Assembly (NCBI RefSeq): GCF_039540575.1
Contig: NZ_BAABFC010000001.1
Coordinates: 310,001 to 374,000 of the forward strand
Source of the DNA: Pseudaeromonas paramecii
Lineage (GTDB): Bacteria > Pseudomonadota > Gammaproteobacteria > Enterobacterales > Aeromonadaceae
Length of the DNA: 64,000 nt
Reading direction: 5' to 3'
A model generated the notes under the pieces. The model was given only the letters and a program-made list of their open reading frames with translations, did no database searches and was not told the origin of the DNA. The position numbers and the translations under genes are program-made. Shown piece by piece: positions 27,703 to 35,417 of this stretch. The first letter of the stretch is position 1. Each line of letters opens with the position of its first letter.

Positions 27703-28635
27703 CTAGAGCGTGACTTGCTGATCCATGGCGCGGGCCCGCAGGCCGATACGCTGGGTAGGCGTGTTTTCTTGAGTCACCTTGGCGGCCAGGGCGTTGATGA
27801 AGTCTTGCGGACTGGCCAGTTCGTCGGCGAGCCCAACGCCAATGGCCTCTGGACCGCTAAACAGTCCGGCCTGGGTGGCGATCACCGCGTCAGTAGCCAG
27901 GCCGCGGTACTTGCTGACGGCATTGACGAAGAGGTCGTAGGCCTGATCCAGCCGATGATTAATGGCACTGACGGCGCCATCGCTGAGGGGCTCATGGGGA
28001 GAGCCGTCATTCTTGCGCTCGCCCCGGTAGAAGGTGGTGAAGGTCAGACCGACCTGTTCCTCCCACTTGGAGACCTCCATGTGCTCCATGATCACGCCGA
28101 TGGAGCCACACCCGCCGGTCTCGCTCACAACCACCCGGCCGCAGGCCGCCGCGATAAAGTAGGCTGCCGAGTAGGCACCGTGGTTTACCAGCGCGGTGAT
28201 GGGCTTGGCGCCTCGGTTGGCATAGATGTATTCCGCCAGCTCCTTGCAGCCTACGGCCATGCCGCCACCAGAGTTGATATCCAGCACGATCTCCTTGACC
28301 CGCTCGTCAGCCAAGGCGGTAGCAATGGCGCCCCGCAGGCGTTCATAGCTGGTCAGCTCGCTGCAGGTGGCGTCGATCTGGCCACGCCGCGCCACCAGGA
28401 TCCCGTGTACCGGGATGATGGCAATGCCTGCGATTTGGTAGCGGGACTCTCCTTGAGCCTCCAGGGCAGGAACCGGCTCTGCCGGCATCGGATTGGCGGC
28501 CAGGATGTCGGCATGCTGGCCCAGCAAACGCGGGATCAGCAGAGTTTTAACCGAGGCAACGATGCTGGAGGTGGCATACAGCGGCTGCCCAAACGCCATG
28601 TCGGCCAAATGGGGAAAGTTGATCAGCTTCGGCAT
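27703..28635 (-). CDS. Prohead protease, S49/SppA type
   Basis: 310 residues. The serine protease core shows IVLDINSGGGMAVGCKEL (oxyanion region), GAYSAAYFIAAACG with the likely nucleophile Ser in the AYS position, and GCGSIGVIMEH. S49 proteases of this size replace ClpP- or U35-type proteases in some HK97-like phages and cut the capsid delta domain. The start overlaps the portal gene by 13 bp, and the usual order portal-protease-capsid holds. Confidence 0.85.
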   Translation of the reverse strand: MPKLINFPHLADMAFGQPLYATSSIVASVKTLLIPRLLGQHADILAANPMPAEPVPALEAQGESRYQIAGIAIIPVHGILVARRGQIDATCSELTSYERLRGAIATALADERVKEIVLDINSGGGMAVGCKELAEYIYANRGAKPITALVNHGAYSAAYFIAAACGRVVVSETGGCGSIGVIMEHMEVSKWEEQVGLTFTTFYRGERKNDGSPHEPLSDGAVSAINHRLDQAYDLFVNAVSKYRGLATDAVIATQAGLFSGPEAIGVGLADELASPQDFINALAAKVTQENTPTQRIGLRARAMDQQVTL

Positions 28636-29876
28636 AGGATGGCCTCAATCTCGTTAAGTTGTTCGGCGGTAGCCTTGGTGATGCCGTCTGGCAGCTTGCC
28701 GGTCTGCACCATGTTCAGCGGCGTCAGATAGATGTCCCCACCGGGGATCGGAGACAGGTTCTCCAGCCGGCGGATGTCGTTGACACTGAGCCAGCCCCAC
28801 TGGCGACCCAGGGCATAGGATTCGTAGCGAGACTTCTGATCCCCCCGCAGCATGCCGGAGACGTTGAACTCGATGTAAAACTCTCGCCGTTCGCTGGGGA
28901 GCAGCAGATCACGCATCATGGCGCCCTCGATCCGCTTGAGCCATGCCAGCAGGGTGTAGATGACGAACTGCAGCCCCTGGTGCTCGATGTTGTTGTTGGT
29001 GGCCCGCTCCAGATCCCCAATCATGTGAGGCGGCACCTTATACAGGCGACAGATCTCACTGATGCCGAACTTACGCGACTCCAACAGCTGGGCCTGTTCG
29101 TTGTTCATCGCCAGCTGCTTGTACTGCATGCCCTCCTGTAGCAGGGCCACAGAGAAGGCATTGCGCAGGCCGGAGTGCCGCTCGACAAACTTGTTCAGAA
29201 AGGCATCTACCTTGGTCTGTGAGTCGAACTTGGCGCCGTCCTTGGGGCTCTCGATGACGCCGCTTAAGGTGGTGCCATTGGCAAAGACCCGGCTGGCATG
29301 CTCATCCACGGCCATGGTCAGGCCTATGGTGTCCGGATTGGTCTGGATGGGAGACAAGCCGACGAAGCCATCCAGGGAGAAGGCTTTGACGTGGTGAACC
29401 TGACGCATGGAGAGGATGGCGTTACCCTCCCCCAGCAACTGGTAATAGGGCAAGCCATCCGGCCCTTTGAGCACCGCCACCTTGTCCGGATTCACCGGGA
29501 TCAACTCGGTGATGAAGCCGTTCCCGTCCCGGTCAATCAGGCTGTAGCTGTTGCCGCGCAGGCCAAGATGGCCCATGCGTTGCTCGTTGAACTCAAAGGC
29601 GGGATCTTTCTGGTTCGGCTGGTTATGGATCAGGTCATACAGCGGATGATCGGCTGCCCGCTCCCGCTTGTCGCCGCGACGTTGATAGAGCTCGCAGGGC
29701 AGCTGGGCGACAGACTCAGCCAGCAAGGTAACGCAGGCCCGGACAGCGGCAACCGCGATGGCGGTCTCTGGGGTGACCAGCACGCCAGACTTGGCGGTAC
29801 GGCCAACCATGGAGCTCATCCACTGGCTGAAGTTGCCGGCCTTATTGCCAGCGCCAAACATCATGGGCAGAAACAT
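28623..29876 (-). CDS. Portal protein, HK97 family
   Basis: 417 residues. It begins MFLPMMFGAGNKAGNF and has the family pattern: VTLLAESVAQLPCELYQR, YDLIHNQPN, LRGNSYSLIDRD, and DLERATNNNIEHQGLQFVIYTLLAWLKRIE. The protein forms the dodecameric DNA entry port at one vertex. Overlaps the small membrane-protein gene upstream by 1 bp. Confidence 0.92.
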   Translation of the reverse strand: MFLPMMFGAGNKAGNFSQWMSSMVGRTAKSGVLVTPETAIAVAAVRACVTLLAESVAQLPCELYQRRGDKRERAADHPLYDLIHNQPNQKDPAFEFNEQRMGHLGLRGNSYSLIDRDGNGFITELIPVNPDKVAVLKGPDGLPYYQLLGEGNAILSMRQVHHVKAFSLDGFVGLSPIQTNPDTIGLTMAVDEHASRVFANGTTLSGVIESPKDGAKFDSQTKVDAFLNKFVERHSGLRNAFSVALLQEGMQYKQLAMNNEQAQLLESRKFGISEICRLYKVPPHMIGDLERATNNNIEHQGLQFVIYTLLAWLKRIEGAMMRDLLLPSERREFYIEFNVSGMLRGDQKSRYESYALGRQWGWLSVNDIRRLENLSPIPGGDIYLTPLNMVQTGKLPDGITKATAEQLNEIEAILCRS

Positions 29877-30067
29877 CAGCCGGCCTCCCGCTTACGCTTG
29901 GCTTCCTGCTTTTGCAGGGCCACAGCCCGGCTCATCATGGCAGACCAAATCATGGCCAGGGCACCAGATGTCAGTAACCCTGCAGGCGGATAAACCAGCC
30001 AGGCGCCATAGGAGAGCAGTGCCGCACCTAACAGGCCGACAATGAAGATGGTGAGCTGGATCAGCAT
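29876..30067 (-). CDS. Small membrane protein between terminase and portal
   Basis: 63 residues with two hydrophobic segments (about 3-24 and 28-47) and a basic, Lys-rich tail (QKQEAKRKREAG). The start overlaps the terminase stop by 7 bp and the stop touches the portal start. Small membrane proteins occur at this place in several HK97-like phages; function unknown. Confidence 0.65.
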   Translation of the reverse strand: MLIQLTIFIVGLLGAALLSYGAWLVYPPAGLLTSGALAMIWSAMMSRAVALQKQEAKRKREAG

Positions 30068-31782
30068 AGGACGTCCGAAGTTTCGTAGATGGAGCGGTTG
30101 TCTTCCCGTTCGGGCACCATGGCCCGACCGATGGCCATGATGAGGGCCACAGCGCCGTCGATTTTCTGATCGGCAGATTCCTTGATCGGCCTGACCATGT
30201 CGTCATTACCTGGCAGGTGCTTGCCGATGACGTTGCCAATACACCAAGTCAGCAGACTATTTCCGTCATGGTGGAAACGACCGGATTGGATTGCCGCCTC
30301 CAGCTCCTTCATGGGGGCAGACATGTTCTGGTAGTTCTGGGTAATGGTGATGGGGCTCATGCCCTCATCGGCCAGGCTATGCGCCAATGCCGTCGCCCCA
30401 GTCGGATCTAGCGGGGTTTCCAATACGTTGGCGATCCGTTGGGCTTCTTTGGCTTCTTCCAGGATTTCCCGGTAATCCACCTCGGCCCCCTCGGTGGCGG
30501 CCAATTCGCCCATGTTTTGCCACTTCTGGTACCGCTCCGCCAGGCGTCGATTGTCGGTGTTGTTCACCGTGTCTTCTGGTACCCAGAACTGAGGCGCGAC
30601 ACTGTAGTAGTGCCGGCGGCCATCGATGTCTCTCCAGAATATCCGCGCCATGGAGTTCATATCGAGCTTACGCGCCAGGTCAAAAGCCAGGATGCATTCT
30701 TGTCCTTCGAACTGTTCCAGGCTTAGGGTTCTATCCTCGCACTCCTGCCAACGCTGCAAGTTGAAGAAGGCTGTCTTGGCCGATACCCAGACGTTCAGGT
30801 GCTTGGTCTTGAACTTGTTGGCGAAGCGGGCCGACTTGATGGCCTTGGCCTGCTGGGCTCTCAGGTAATCTTCGTAGACCGAGATCCCCATGTTGGGGTT
30901 GGCTTTGGCCAGCACCCGGGGATCCGTCCAGTCATCCCCCTCGTCCAGGGTGAAGATGACACCAAACAGCTCGTCATCAGGCACTGTGCCAGCCAGCATC
31001 TCAATGACTTCCCGCCGCTTGTCGTAGCAGGGCCCATCGATGTTGTAGCCGGCGGTGGTGATAATCCACATTAGCGGCTGCTTACGAGCCCCCATGCCGG
31101 TGATCATGGTGGTGTAGAGGTCGTCGGCATCGTGCTCGTGGTATTCATCCACCACGGCGCAGCTGGGCGACTGGCCGTCTCCCGGGTTCCCGATCAGCGG
31201 TTCGAACCGGGCCCCATCGGCTGGGATGTTGAGGTTGGAGGCGTTGACCTCGATCCCCCAGCGTTCCAGCAGGAAGGGGGTGCGCTTTGCCATCAGCCTG
31301 GCTGGCCTGAACACCTCCCAGGCCTGCTTTTCTGTCGTGGCACCGGAATACACCTCGGCGCCGAACTCGTTGTCGGCGGCAAAGCAGTAAAGCGCCACGC
31401 CGGCGGAAATGGCCGACTTGCCGTTCTTTCTCGGGATCTCGGTGTAGACCTCACGGAACCGCCTCAGACCAGTTCCCTTGCGCACCCAGCCGAAGGCGCA
31501 GCAGACGATGAACAACTGCCATGGCTCTAAGGTGATGAGCTGGCGCTTGAAGGCCCACTCCCCCTTGGTGTGCGGTAACAGCTGGATGAATCTGGCGGCC
31601 CGCTCGGCTTTGTCCTTATCGAACCTGAAGCGAAACTTGGCCGACTTTTCCTTGGCCAGATCGTCAAGGTGGCGCTGGCAGGCCTGGATGACATAGCGAC
31701 AAGCCGGGATCTTTCCTCTCGTCACATCACGCGCGTACTGGTTCGCCGCATTGACGAGCGGGTAACTCTTGCGTGCTGCCAT
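30061..31782 (-). CDS. Terminase large subunit
   Basis: 573 residues. ATPase domain: Walker-A-like EIPRKNGKSAIS, Walker B CAVVDEYHEH with the catalytic Glu. Nuclease domain begins CILAFDLARKLDMNSMARI with the first metal Asp. This protein binds the small subunit and portal, translocates DNA and cuts genome ends. Full length for HK97-type terminases; it follows the small subunit by 9 bp. Confidence 0.93.
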   Translation of the reverse strand: MAARKSYPLVNAANQYARDVTRGKIPACRYVIQACQRHLDDLAKEKSAKFRFRFDKDKAERAARFIQLLPHTKGEWAFKRQLITLEPWQLFIVCCAFGWVRKGTGLRRFREVYTEIPRKNGKSAISAGVALYCFAADNEFGAEVYSGATTEKQAWEVFRPARLMAKRTPFLLERWGIEVNASNLNIPADGARFEPLIGNPGDGQSPSCAVVDEYHEHDADDLYTTMITGMGARKQPLMWIITTAGYNIDGPCYDKRREVIEMLAGTVPDDELFGVIFTLDEGDDWTDPRVLAKANPNMGISVYEDYLRAQQAKAIKSARFANKFKTKHLNVWVSAKTAFFNLQRWQECEDRTLSLEQFEGQECILAFDLARKLDMNSMARIFWRDIDGRRHYYSVAPQFWVPEDTVNNTDNRRLAERYQKWQNMGELAATEGAEVDYREILEEAKEAQRIANVLETPLDPTGATALAHSLADEGMSPITITQNYQNMSAPMKELEAAIQSGRFHHDGNSLLTWCIGNVIGKHLPGNDDMVRPIKESADQKIDGAVALIMAIGRAMVPEREDNRSIYETSDVLC

Positions 31783-31791
31783 ACCTAGTCC

Positions 31792-32277
31792 CTAGAACTC
31801 GTTGAACGGGTTGGCCTCTCCCTTTTTCTTACCGCCACCGATAAGACGCGATCGGCTAGAAGGATCCAGGCCAAGCAGGGATCCGAAGGTGGTCATCTGC
31901 CGAAGTGATTCATTCACCACCGTACAGGCCGGGTTCTTGATCGGGCCGCCGGTCGCCCCTGCGACCACCAGGCCATGCATGGCAATCTCTCGCTCGGCCT
32001 GCCGCCAGCGAGAGTAGGCGGCACAAAATGCTTCCAGGTTGTGGATGTCCGTCAGGCACAGCACCTGCGCACCGCACAACTCGGCGATCAGCATGTCCCA
32101 CATGGTTGAGGCCAGTTCATCTTCGGCCAACCAGTCCGGGCAACTGACCCCAGCAACCGAGGTGAAAGTGGGCGCCTCATGGTTCAGCGCCCGCTTACCT
32201 GGATTGCCGGCAAGCAGCTTCTTCTCGGTAGGCTTGGGCCGACGTCCACGGCCAGGAACAGCGGCTTTTCCAGCCAT
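31792..32277 (-). CDS. Terminase small subunit, P27 family
   Basis: 161 residues, with the P27-type N-terminus (PGRGRRPKPTEKKLLAGNPGKR, then CPDWLAEDE) and a helical C-terminal part (RQMTTFGSLLGLDPSSRSRL). It recognises the packaging site next to its gene and recruits the large subunit. Confidence 0.9.
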   Translation of the reverse strand: MAGKAAVPGRGRRPKPTEKKLLAGNPGKRALNHEAPTFTSVAGVSCPDWLAEDELASTMWDMLIAELCGAQVLCLTDIHNLEAFCAAYSRWRQAEREIAMHGLVVAGATGGPIKNPACTVVNESLRQMTTFGSLLGLDPSSRSRLIGGGKKKGEANPFNEF

Positions 32278-32372
32278 CTGGCCTCCGTTTTAATTTTTTA
32301 ATTTCGCGGGTGTAAAAATTTGACGAGGCGGAGCAGTGGTGAGGTCGAAAAGTTGGAAGGATTTAGCCCCCC
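32278..32372. other. Non-coding gap, candidate cos region
   Basis: The gap between the HNH nuclease and terminase small-subunit genes carries a TA-rich part (TTTTAATTTTTTAATTTC) and, at 32368-32382, a CCCCCCCTACCCCC run at the nuclease gene end. HK97-like phages with HNH next to terS often have their cohesive end here. I infer a cos region from position and the G-run; cut positions cannot be given. Confidence 0.4.
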
Positions 32373-32768
32373 CTACCCCCTGGTTTGCACTGGTTTGGTG
32401 CTGGATTGGCGAGCATCAGATGATTCCGATTGGGTCTTTGCTGCATGACAACTTCGGCAGATGGCCTGCAGGTTCGCCTCATCGTCCGTCCCGCCTGCCG
32501 CCTTGTTGACGATGTGATCTACCTCGGTAGCGACGGTGATCCTGCCCTTGGCAAGGCACACCTGGCAGAGGTAACGATCTCGCTCCAGCACTCGCTGCCG
32601 ACGCTTGCGCCAGGCCCAGCCATAGCCGCGGTCTTCAGCGCTGACCTTGGCCACCTTCTTCCAGCCATCCGCCAGATGGGCATGCTCCGGGCAGTAGCCG
32701 TGGCGCTCCGTGGTCAGCCGGCTGCAGGTTCGCTCCCGACACACCTTAGGGATCCTGGCTGGCATCAT
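32373..32768 (-). CDS. HNH endonuclease
   Basis: 131 residues. The HNH core is clear: CQVCLAKGRITVATEVDHIV and NLQAICRSCHAAKTQ, with the Cys pairs of the zinc site. HNH proteins adjacent to terminase cooperate in packaging-site cleavage in HK97-like phages. The start overlaps the Rz1 gene stop by 23 bp. Confidence 0.85.
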   Translation of the reverse strand: MMPARIPKVCRERTCSRLTTERHGYCPEHAHLADGWKKVAKVSAEDRGYGWAWRKRRQRVLERDRYLCQVCLAKGRITVATEVDHIVNKAAGGTDDEANLQAICRSCHAAKTQSESSDARQSSTKPVQTRG

Positions 32769-33099
32769 GCCCTCCGACGTATTGAGGATCCCGGATGGCC
32801 TGCTTGTCCCGGTTGCACTGCTCCAGCGCCAGGATCACCTGCTCCACATACACGGGGCACTGACCATATTGCTCGGCCCAATACTCAGGGATCGGGGTGG
32901 GCGCCACCAGGCTGGGCGCTACCGGCTTGCAGGGCTTGGTTGGCAGTACTGACTCGCTCGCGCAGCCGCTCAACAACAGCGACAGGAATAGGCTCAGCAG
33001 CACAGGGAACACCCAGCTGCAGCTGCTCAAGCTCCCGTTGCAGCTTAGAGGACCGCTGCCCCATTGAACGCTTGTCGCGTTCTGCCTGGTCGATGGCAT
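32746..33099 (-). CDS. Rz1-like spanin, outer-membrane lipoprotein
   Basis: Nested in the Rz gene in another frame, as is typical of spanin pairs. The start at 33099 is a choice among several. The lipobox LLLSGC ends a hydrophobic stretch (FPVLLSLFLSLLLSG), followed by a Pro-rich segment (TKPCKPVAPSLVAPTPIPEY). The mature lipoprotein would connect with Rz across the periplasm to fuse the membranes at lysis. About 117 residues; the C-terminal half is longer than in lambda Rz1. Confidence 0.7.
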   Translation of the reverse strand: MPSTRQNATSVQWGSGPLSCNGSLSSCSWVFPVLLSLFLSLLLSGCASESVLPTKPCKPVAPSLVAPTPIPEYWAEQYGQCPVYVEQVILALEQCNRDKQAIRDPQYVGGHDASQDP

Positions 33100-33292
33100 G
33101 CAATGCCTCCTGGTAGTTCTGCTCAATCTGACGGGTGGCCGCCTGTTGCAGCTGGAAGTTCAGCCTGGACTGCTCCAATGAAGCGGAAAGACTGGCGGCC
33201 TCCTCGGTCTTTGCCTTGGCGAACCAGAGCAGGCCAACCAGGCACAGAACCACGGCCAGCCCACCGACGAGACGCCAGGCCAGAGCGCTCAT
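32885..33292 (-). CDS. Rz-like spanin, inner-membrane subunit
   Basis: The ATG at 33292 gives ~135 residues: an N-terminal membrane anchor (WRLVGGLAVVLCLVGLLWF), then a long coiled coil with Gln/Glu heptads to about residue 110. This matches Rz architecture. It overlaps the endolysin gene stop by 4 bp. Confidence 0.8.
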   Translation of the reverse strand: MSALAWRLVGGLAVVLCLVGLLWFAKAKTEEAASLSASLEQSRLNFQLQQAATRQIEQNYQEALHAIDQAERDKRSMGQRSSKLQRELEQLQLGVPCAAEPIPVAVVERLRERVSTANQALQAGSAQPGGAHPDP

Positions 33293-33750
33293 GCGAGCAC
33301 ACCACCGAATGACTGGTACTCGGCCAGCAGCCGCTCCAGCGTATGTTCCCGCTGGCCATAGCCGGCGCCAGGCAGGCTGGCCCAGATGTTGGAACACTTG
33401 GCGATGGCTACCGGGATACGCCCCGCCTTCACATCCTCCAGCGCCTTCTGCTCACGGATCAGCTGAATGGCCCACTTGTCCTGGCTCACCGGCCCGAAGT
33501 CCGGCAGGCCCAGCAGTTTCTTGTAGTGGGACCAGTAGCGAGACAGGAACTGGTACCGCCCAGCAGCAGTGGACTTGAGCCGCGGCGTGACCTGCACCAG
33601 CACATTGGGGTGATCGGCATAAGAATCGAAAAAGCCGGCAGGGTTCACCAGCTTGTTGTAACCATCGTCCCCCAGGCCAATCGTGCCCTCACTCCACGCC
33701 AGCATGTCCAAGAACGCCTTCACGTTCGGCACATCATTGATTCTGGCCAT
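33289..33750 (-). CDS. Endolysin, lambda R-type transglycosylase (GH104)
   Basis: 153 residues and close in pattern to lambda R: AFLDMLAWSEGT with the catalytic Glu, KSTAAGRYQFLSRYW, and NIWASLPGAGYGQ. It cleaves the peptidoglycan glycan strand. No signal peptide, so it is released by the holin. It overlaps the holin stop by 17 bp. Confidence 0.92.
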   Translation of the reverse strand: MARINDVPNVKAFLDMLAWSEGTIGLGDDGYNKLVNPAGFFDSYADHPNVLVQVTPRLKSTAAGRYQFLSRYWSHYKKLLGLPDFGPVSQDKWAIQLIREQKALEDVKAGRIPVAIAKCSNIWASLPGAGYGQREHTLERLLAEYQSFGGVLA

Positions 33751-34069
33751 CGCCGCCCACCCTCTTGCTCAGTACCTGCTCAGCCATGGAGCGCATCTTG
33801 TCCACGCCGAGAAAACCCACCATGCCGCCGATAAAGCCACTGGCCGAGGTCGGAACCCCGATCCAGTCCATGGCCGACATCAGAGAAAGGCTGATGGCCC
33901 CGCACATCAACGACTCCAGTACCCGCTGGCGCTGGCTGCCACCGGAGTAAGTCACCCGCAGATAGGCCGTGATCAACGCCAGCAGGAAGCCGTAGAGGGC
34001 CGGCTGATGCTCCATCAGCCAAGTCACCAGGAAGGCCAACAGGCCCGGGTCTTTGGTCGGCATTCGCAT
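33734..34069 (-). CDS. Holin with dual-start motif, lambda S-like
   Basis: 111 residues. The start at 34069 gives MRMPTKDPGLLAFL, corresponding to lambda S (MKMPEKHDLLAAIL): two in-frame Met codons separated by one basic residue, so both a long antiholin and a short holin form are likely. Three membrane helices and a basic C-terminus (LSKRVGGDGQNQ) follow. An alternative earlier start at 34102 would add 11 residues without lambda counterparts. Confidence 0.87.
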   Translation of the reverse strand: MRMPTKDPGLLAFLVTWLMEHQPALYGFLLALITAYLRVTYSGGSQRQRVLESLMCGAISLSLMSAMDWIGVPTSASGFIGGMVGFLGVDKMRSMAEQVLSKRVGGDGQNQ

Positions 34070-34130
34070 ATCCACCACCCCGCCAGGGGCCAGAAACGAC
34101 AAAGCCCCGGCAAAAAGGCCAGGGCTCAGG

Positions 34131-34157
34131 AAAAGGAAAACCCGCTCTAGGCGGGTT
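34131..34157 (-). terminator. Intrinsic terminator at the start of the late operon (tR'-like)
   Basis: On the minus strand AACCCGC-CTAGA-GCGGGTT is followed by TTTTCCTTTTCC. It lies between the late promoter candidate and the holin, the place of lambda tR'. A second hairpin with a short T-run, AGCCCTGGC/GCCGGGGCT, follows at 34103-34126. Confidence 0.8.
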
Positions 34158-34184
34158 CAGTGCGGACTAACCGCAGCATGGGAA

Positions 34185-34213
34185 TTTATACAGTATTTCT
34201 GGGAGGTCTGCAA
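34185..34213 (-). promoter_or_regulatory. Candidate late promoter (PR'-like)
   Basis: On the minus strand TTGCAG (34213-34208) is separated by 17 bp from TATAAA (34190-34185). Predicted transcription starts near 34178 and meets a hairpin (TGCGG-TTAGT-CCGCA, 34161-34175) and then the terminator at 34157. This matches a Q-controlled late promoter. The remaining bases from 34214 to 34534 are AT-rich and hold no gene I can support. Confidence 0.6.
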
Positions 34214-34534
34214 GTACCGCCTATAACTGCTTCTGTCTCTCATTGGCATATCAGGCACAGGAACCAAGAGAGTTAAATGAACCCGACACATTTTTAAAAA
34301 AATTTATTTATTATCAACGACTTACACTAGCACTGTGATGAGAGGATTTAAGTCTCAGTTAATTATTCAAATATATCAATGCGTTACAGATTATCGCGTT
34401 AATTGACTTTAATAATGCTTGCTGTAGGCGAAAGAAATGGCTATTTTGCAAATAACCCTCCGTTGGTTTCTCCGGCAAGAGCTAGACCTTCGGTGGGGAC
34501 ACTGAAAACAGCCATCTCTAGAGGAATTGTACAT

Positions 34535-34777
34535 ATGAACGACCGTGAAAAACAACTCGAATACAGAACCCGTCAGCTGGAACGCCAGATGAAGGGAGTA
34601 CAACGCCAAGTTCGGGTTCTTGAAGCTCGAATGGAAACAGCGGAACGCCAGCAAGACCTCCGTGTACGCAACTTGGAAATCAAAAGCGCAGTTCAGTCAG
34701 GACTGTCTCAAGCTAAGGTTGCGGAGATCTTTGATCTGAGTGCTGCACGTGTGAGCCAAATTGTCAAACGCGCTTAA
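34535..34777 (+). CDS. Small coiled-coil protein with a C-terminal HTH
   Basis: 80 residues, starting at the ATG at 34535 with AGAGGA upstream; the frame extends upstream to a TTG with no ribosome site. The N-terminal ~50 residues are charged coiled coil (REKQLEYRTRQLERQMKG), and the last ~25 form a sigma-70-region-4-like HTH (SQAKVAEIFDLSAARVSQIV). It could be a dimeric transcription factor or a modulator of the late genes next door. An intrinsic terminator follows. No family recognised. Confidence 0.65.
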   Translation: MNDREKQLEYRTRQLERQMKGVQRQVRVLEARMETAERQQDLRVRNLEIKSAVQSGLSQAKVAEIFDLSAARVSQIVKRA

Positions 34778-34800
34778 GCAGCTCTTCCATTAGTTAGGTA

Positions 34801-34827
34801 AAAGTCCCGCATCGCGGGACTTTTTAC
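34801..34827. terminator. Intrinsic terminator, bidirectional
   Basis: AAAGTCCCG-CATCG-CGGGACTTT is followed by TTTA; the flanking A-run makes it usable on both strands. It ends the small HTH gene and separates it from umuDC. Confidence 0.85.
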
Positions 34828-34955
34828 ATTTAGATCTACTGCTTTGTTTCTTTGAACCTCATGATCAACAACAACTTCCAGTCGCTAAGTTGAAGAAATG
34901 AGCGTGTTGTTTTGATCACCTAAATAGCTGCAAGGTGCAAACCTAAAGCCTTATA

Positions 34956-34971
34956 CTGTTCATATGTACAG
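34956..34971. promoter_or_regulatory. LexA box upstream of umuDC
   Basis: CTGTTCATATGTACAG is a complete LexA site (CTGT-N8-ACAG). It ends 20 bp before the umuD start, so umuDC should be repressed by host LexA and induced by DNA damage along with the prophage. Confidence 0.9.
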
Positions 34972-34991
34972 TATGAATGCGGAAGCGCACC

Positions 34992-35414
34992 ATGTTCTTC
35001 ACACCAGCTCACGAAGCTCCACGCCTGGAGCTCCCCTTGTTCCTGTCTCCGGCGGCTTGTGGCTTCCCTAGCCCGGCACAGGACTACATCGAGCAAACCC
35101 TCGACCTGAACGAGCTGTGCGTTGCCAGGCCGGCGGCCACCTACTATGTCCGGGCCCAGGGCAACAGCATGATCAACGCAGGGATCCACGACGGAGATCT
35201 GCTCATCGTCGACCGCTCCATCACCGCCCAGCACGGCGACACCATCATCGCCAGCCTGGGTGGCGAGTTCACGGTCAAGGAGCTGCAGCTGCGCCCCTAC
35301 CCCGCCCTACTCCCGGCCAACCCCGAATACCGCCCGATCCTGCTCGACCCTGAGCAAGAGCTGGAGGTCTTCGGCGTGGTCGTCTACGTCCTGCACAAGC
35401 AGTTCAAGCGATAA
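34992..35414 (+). CDS. umuD: UmuD, cleavable polymerase V subunit
   Basis: 140 residues from the ATG at 34992, close to E. coli UmuD (139). The in-frame ATG at 34977 is 5 bp from the LexA box and less likely. The cleavage site is Cys23-Gly24 (AACGFPSP), with the catalytic Ser59 (GNSMINAG) and Lys96 (FTVKEL); these are one position earlier than in E. coli UmuD. Self-cleavage promoted by RecA filament would give UmuD', which with UmuC forms the mutagenic polymerase V. umuC follows after 3 bp. Confidence 0.93.
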   Translation: MFFTPAHEAPRLELPLFLSPAACGFPSPAQDYIEQTLDLNELCVARPAATYYVRAQGNSMINAGIHDGDLLIVDRSITAQHGDTIIASLGGEFTVKELQLRPYPALLPANPEYRPILLDPEQELEVFGVVVYVLHKQFKR

Positions 35415-35417
35415 GCC

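Noticed and set aside
34181..34200. ACAGTATTTCTG near the late promoter as a LexA site
   Set aside because: It lacks the CTGT half with the correct spacing; better explained as part of the late promoter.
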